Below are positions 61,592 to 64,000 of a DNA stretch of 64,000 nucleotides, in pieces. A program made the translations under genes and the position numbers. The notes beneath the pieces were generated by a model. The model worked only from the letters and a program-made list of their open reading frames with translations, ran no database searches and was not told the origin of the DNA. How positions within the stretch are numbered: position 1 is the first letter of the stretch; each line of letters begins with the position of its first letter. This stretch comes from an uncultured Bacteroidales bacterium (lineage in GTDB: Bacteria > Bacteroidota > Bacteroidia > Bacteroidales > Paludibacteraceae), in the NCBI GenBank assembly GCA_937915765.1, contig CALGHE010000080.1, forward strand, positions 62,001 to 126,000. The letters are read 5' to 3'.

Positions 61592-61770
61592 ATAACAACT
61601 TTACAGCATTTCAGTTGCATGATGACAGCAACTGAAATGCTAATTAATCTTTATTTCACTATTGTAAAAATTTATTTTTCTGACCTCAATTAGACAACTT
61701 TCATCAGGCACAATCTGCAACATTGCGTTTCAGATTCAATTTGCCCTAATTTATAGAAATTGTCTAAATA
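61592..61770. other. Intercistronic gap in the TerY cluster with hairpin and repeat
   Basis: A 14-bp perfect stem (AGCATTTCAGTTGC at 61605-61618 with GCAACTGAAATGCT at 61628-61641), 13 bp before the TerY gene start, lies in the leader of that gene on the minus strand. A second element, bounded by TTAGACAA (61690-61697) and TTGTCTAA (61760-61767), contains the dispersed 19-bp TAATTTATAGAAATTGTCT. No -33/-7 pair was found on the minus strand. Confidence 0.55.
61690..61767. repeat. Dispersed repeat element in the TerY cluster
   Basis: About 78 bp with 8-bp inverted ends. Its right part (61747-61765) is the exact reverse complement of 25459-25477, and 61745-61758 is identical to 25504-25517. Confidence 0.5.
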
Positions 61771-62409
61771 TCAAATCACTATATTTACTTCTGGTGGAGG
61801 TGGAGGCAATTCATTCAGTCCACCCACATCCTTGCGTACCTCTTCCACTTTCACGCTTCCTGCACTTATCGATGCTGAGACCCATTTGAAAAAAGACTTT
61901 ATTGTAGCACTGTCCGCTGTATCAAGCTGAACAACACTCTCTGTGATTTTTTTCAAAGTGTCTGTCTTTGCGCCTTGTCCTGCAGCACAAGCTACAACCA
62001 TTCCGAATTTACGTTTTTTGAACTCCTCCAACCCCTTGTTAAAATCATCTGTAGGCTCTCCGTCCGTCATGATGAAGACTAATGGTTTCCAATCGCCCTT
62101 TACGTCAACCGTAGTTTTCGTAACTTCACTGTCAACCTTTGCCGCCAATAAAGCTAACGCTTCGCCTAATGCGGTACAGCCCCCTGCATCTATTGTTGGT
62201 TGCTGGAAGGCAGAAAGTTCCGTCAAAGGCGTAATCTGTTTTGCCGTATTATCAAATGTTATAATGCTCAAATAAGCAGTTTCTAAAGCATAAGGATCTT
62301 GCCTTAACGTAGAAACTAGCACTTGCACTCCATTCTTCACAGCCTCTATCGGTTCTCCAAACATAGATCCCGACGTGTCCAACAATAAATAAACTGGCAA
62401 TCGTCTCAT
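61771..62409 (-). CDS. TerY-type vWA protein
   Basis: 212 residues. vWA domain with MIDAS DTSGSM (D11, S13, S15), GGCTALGEAL and IMTDGEPTD. It starts with the same MRRLPVYLLLDTSGSMFGEP pattern as its two neighbours and ends in ELPPPPPEVNIVI, matching the tail of the vWA protein at 60956. The TerD-type gene lies 19 bp upstream. Three vWA genes in a row suggest that the proteins assemble into one complex, with different partners for each. Confidence 0.9.
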   Translation of the reverse strand: MRRLPVYLLLDTSGSMFGEPIEAVKNGVQVLVSTLRQDPYALETAYLSIITFDNTAKQITPLTELSAFQQPTIDAGGCTALGEALALLAAKVDSEVTKTTVDVKGDWKPLVFIMTDGEPTDDFNKGLEEFKKRKFGMVVACAAGQGAKTDTLKKITESVVQLDTADSATIKSFFKWVSASISAGSVKVEEVRKDVGGLNELPPPPPEVNIVI

Positions 62410-62428
62410 GAGTATCTTTGTTTAGTAG

Positions 62429-63106
62429 TTATTTATTATAATCCTTCATTACACGAATAATAGTATGGACTATAGTCTTGTCCTCATACGCATCTCCAAG
62501 CGCAGCAAATTTCCACTCTCCATTGTGTCGATAAAGTTTACCCATAATCAAAGCTCTCTTCCCTGCACAGTTTTCCTTCGTTACGACATCATAAGAGGCA
62601 AAGACCTCCCTTACTTTTGAAGGTGTGCCCTCATACATTCTTATTGAAGCGTATGGAATATCCGAAAAGTCGCCTTGAAAATCATCATTGTTATAAATAT
62701 TCAAGAAGAATACCATCTGGTTCACTTTACTGTCAACACGGTTCAAGTCAACTGTAATGATTTCATTATCCAAACCATCGTCTCCATCTTGGTCTCCCGT
62801 AAGGTCATCTCCTGTATGATGCAACGCTCTGTCTTTTGAATCAACTTTACCATCAGGCAATCCAAGCTGAGGATTCTGGCTATAGAACCGATACAAAGGA
62901 GAATAAATATGATCTACAGGATTGCCTTCTGAATCAAAAAGAATACAACTTAAATCCAGATCCACATCTACCACTTTTGAACTTAAACCAAAGAAGGTCT
63001 TTTTACTTATAGCACCCCAATTACAACCAACACAAAAATTGGTCAGTTTAGAGCCATTTCCTTTTTCCAGATTAATTCTCTGTCCTTTTTCTAATCTAAT
63101 TGCCAT
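62429..63106 (-). CDS. TerD-family protein with an insertion
   Basis: 225 residues, longer than the usual 190. MAIRLEKGQRINLEKG is the typical TerD start. VDVDLDLSCILFDSEGNPVD is the calcium-binding strand pair, HHTGDDLTGDQDGDD the acidic loop, and YRHNGEWKFAALGDA the conserved end. An insertion of about 20 residues (SQNPQLGLPDGKVDSKDRAL) before the acidic loop is absent from the two neighbours. TerD proteins bind Ca2+ and act in the cytoplasm or at the membrane in chemical-stress resistance. Confidence 0.9.
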   Translation of the reverse strand: MAIRLEKGQRINLEKGNGSKLTNFCVGCNWGAISKKTFFGLSSKVVDVDLDLSCILFDSEGNPVDHIYSPLYRFYSQNPQLGLPDGKVDSKDRALHHTGDDLTGDQDGDDGLDNEIITVDLNRVDSKVNQMVFFLNIYNNDDFQGDFSDIPYASIRMYEGTPSKVREVFASYDVVTKENCAGKRALIMGKLYRHNGEWKFAALGDAYEDKTIVHTIIRVMKDYNK

Positions 63107-63122
63107 AATTATTCAGTTTTTA

Positions 63123-63674
63123 TTAATTGTACTTGTTAAGGAACTCTTGTAGCCCTTGTTTTTGCCCAACTCCGATCGCTTCGAATTTCCACTGACCATT
63201 ACGACGATAAAGACGTCCAAATTCTACGGCCGTTTCAATGCTGAAATCCTCTTCTAACTCATATTTCATTATTTCCTCATTAGTTACAGGATTATAAATA
63301 CGTATGAAAGAATTGCGAACCTGACCAAAATTTTGCTTGCGCTCATCAGCCTTATGTATTGTCACAACAAAGCAAATCTCAGCTGCATTAGCTGATATTT
63401 TGGACAAATCTACCTTCACAGTCTCGTCATCACCATCTCCTTCGCCTGTTAAATTATCGCCTGTATGCTCTACAGCCCCATCAGGAGACTTCAAATTGTT
63501 GTAGAAAACAAAATGCTCGTCCGATAGCAGTTTTTTGTTCTCTCCGAGTATGAAAGCCGACGCATCTAGGTCAAAATCAGCACCTGTATCTGACGAGTTT
63601 ATATCCCATCCTAACCCAATGTTAAATTTTAAAAGGTCTACATTAACCCTCTGTCCTTTTTCTAAATTTATCAT
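63123..63674 (-). CDS. TerD-family protein
   Basis: 183 residues. MINLEKGQRVNVDLL, GADFDLDASAFILGENKKLL (calcium-binding pair), EHTGDNLTGEGDGDDETVKV and RLYRRNGQWKFEAIGVGQKQ, all canonical for TerD/TerE/TerZ. It lies 16 bp upstream of the longer TerD-family gene. The standard member of this trio, probably Ca2+-binding. Confidence 0.93.
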   Translation of the reverse strand: MINLEKGQRVNVDLLKFNIGLGWDINSSDTGADFDLDASAFILGENKKLLSDEHFVFYNNLKSPDGAVEHTGDNLTGEGDGDDETVKVDLSKISANAAEICFVVTIHKADERKQNFGQVRNSFIRIYNPVTNEEIMKYELEEDFSIETAVEFGRLYRRNGQWKFEAIGVGQKQGLQEFLNKYN

Positions 63675-63711
63675 AACTATAATGTATTAATAAAATATTC
63701 TATCAATAAAA

Positions 63712-63999
63712 TCACCTTACAAACTTATCTACCAACTCTTCCAGACCACCTTTATGTCCGATTCCTAACGCCTGAATCTTCCACTCCTCACCTCTCCTGT
63801 ACAAACGGCAAAACTCAACTGATGCACAAGCCGAAAAATCCTCTGACAAATCATATATATATTCACCGTCACCCTCCGCTTGACCTGGTCTATACAGCCT
63901 GACGTAAGCTCTCTCTACTTGTCCGAAATTCTGTCTGCGCTCTTTCCATTTATGAATGCTGACACAAATAACAATCTCTCTAATATCTTCATTCACTTT
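63712..63999 (-). CDS. TerD-family protein, N-terminal part beyond the window
   Basis: Partial gene: 95 codons plus stop are visible, and the frame continues over the right edge. EIVICVSIHKWKERRQNFGQ, YRPGQAEGDGEYIYDL and LYRRGEEWKIQALGIGHKGG align with the second half of the TerD protein at 63123. An apparent start at 63996 is an internal GTG. Confidence 0.88.
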   Translation of the reverse strand, partial: KVNEDIREIVICVSIHKWKERRQNFGQVERAYVRLYRPGQAEGDGEYIYDLSEDFSACASVEFCRLYRRGEEWKIQALGIGHKGGLEELVDKFVR

Positions 64000-64000
64000 T

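Noticed and set aside
1..64000. CRISPR array, prophage or insertion sequence
   Set aside because: No regular direct repeats with spacers, no transposase, integrase or phage structural genes were recognised.
54273..64000. Interpretation of the Ter cluster as simply tellurite resistance
   Set aside because: TerC and TerB are not seen in the window; the kinase-phosphatase-TerY set points to a signalling circuit instead, and the stress it answers is unknown.

Overview
The window reads as one contiguous piece of a Bacteroidales-type chromosome. The evidence is: genes for the type IX secretion system (T9SS) and its sorted cargo (PorP/SprF-like proteins, type A and type B C-terminal sorting domains); lipoproteins with acidic residues just after the lipobox cysteine; promoters of the Bacteroidetes form TTTG-N19-21-TAnnTTTG; few Shine-Dalgarno sequences; and housekeeping proteins (YbeY, FtsH next to RsfS) that look like those of Bacteroides relatives. 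A GH9 glucanase and an expansin-like protein suggest a plant-polysaccharide-degrading gut or rumen bacterium. The species cannot be read from the sequence alone.

Left part (1-9.7 kb): the 5' portion of an alpha-2-macroglobulin-like gene on the minus strand that runs off the left edge, a repeat-bearing intergenic region, a VanZ-like membrane protein, a Na/phosphate cotransporter with a PhoU-like tail, a small ribbon-helix-helix-like protein, an SpmA-SpmB-type membrane protein, YbeY, and a thioredoxin-fold protein without a CxxC pair. From 9.7 to 21.4 kb lies a T9SS-related island: PorP/SprF-like protein plus a large type B-sorted protein (minus strand), three paralogous secreted proteins with almost identical sorting domains, a lipoprotein with MABP-like (beta-prism) repeats, two FKBP-related lipoproteins, an OmpA/PD40 protein and a second PorP/SprF-like protein.

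Middle part (21.6-53.8 kb): GH9 glucanase, CNNM/CorC-type transporter, HAD phosphatase, FtsH, RsfS, argininosuccinate lyase, an AddA-like helicase-nuclease, RibF, an expansin-like T9SS cargo protein, a CPA2 antiporter, glutamate racemase, two lipoproteins, CvpA, tRNA-Lys, a helix-hairpin-helix/beta-barrel outer-membrane protein with a partner barrel, a DUF4294 / SDR / acyl-CoA-ligase-like cluster, PurA, MurB, and a three-gene glycosyltransferase cluster followed by a PH-domain protein. Two probable small RNA genes sit in the gaps at about 29.98 kb and 39.4-39.64 kb; each has its own promoter and terminator.

Right part (54.3-64 kb): a minus-strand cluster of a Ca2+-type P-ATPase, an atypical protein kinase with a zinc ribbon, a PP2C phosphatase, three TerY-type vWA proteins and three TerD-family proteins, the last cut by the right edge. 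This is the TerY-P phospho-signalling triad joined to TerD calcium-binding proteins, a chemical-stress system, here apparently linked to a calcium pump. It is the most interesting system in the window. Conserved proline-rich C-terminal tails on two of the TerY proteins and a hairpin- and repeat-bearing gap inside the cluster appear to be features worth following up.
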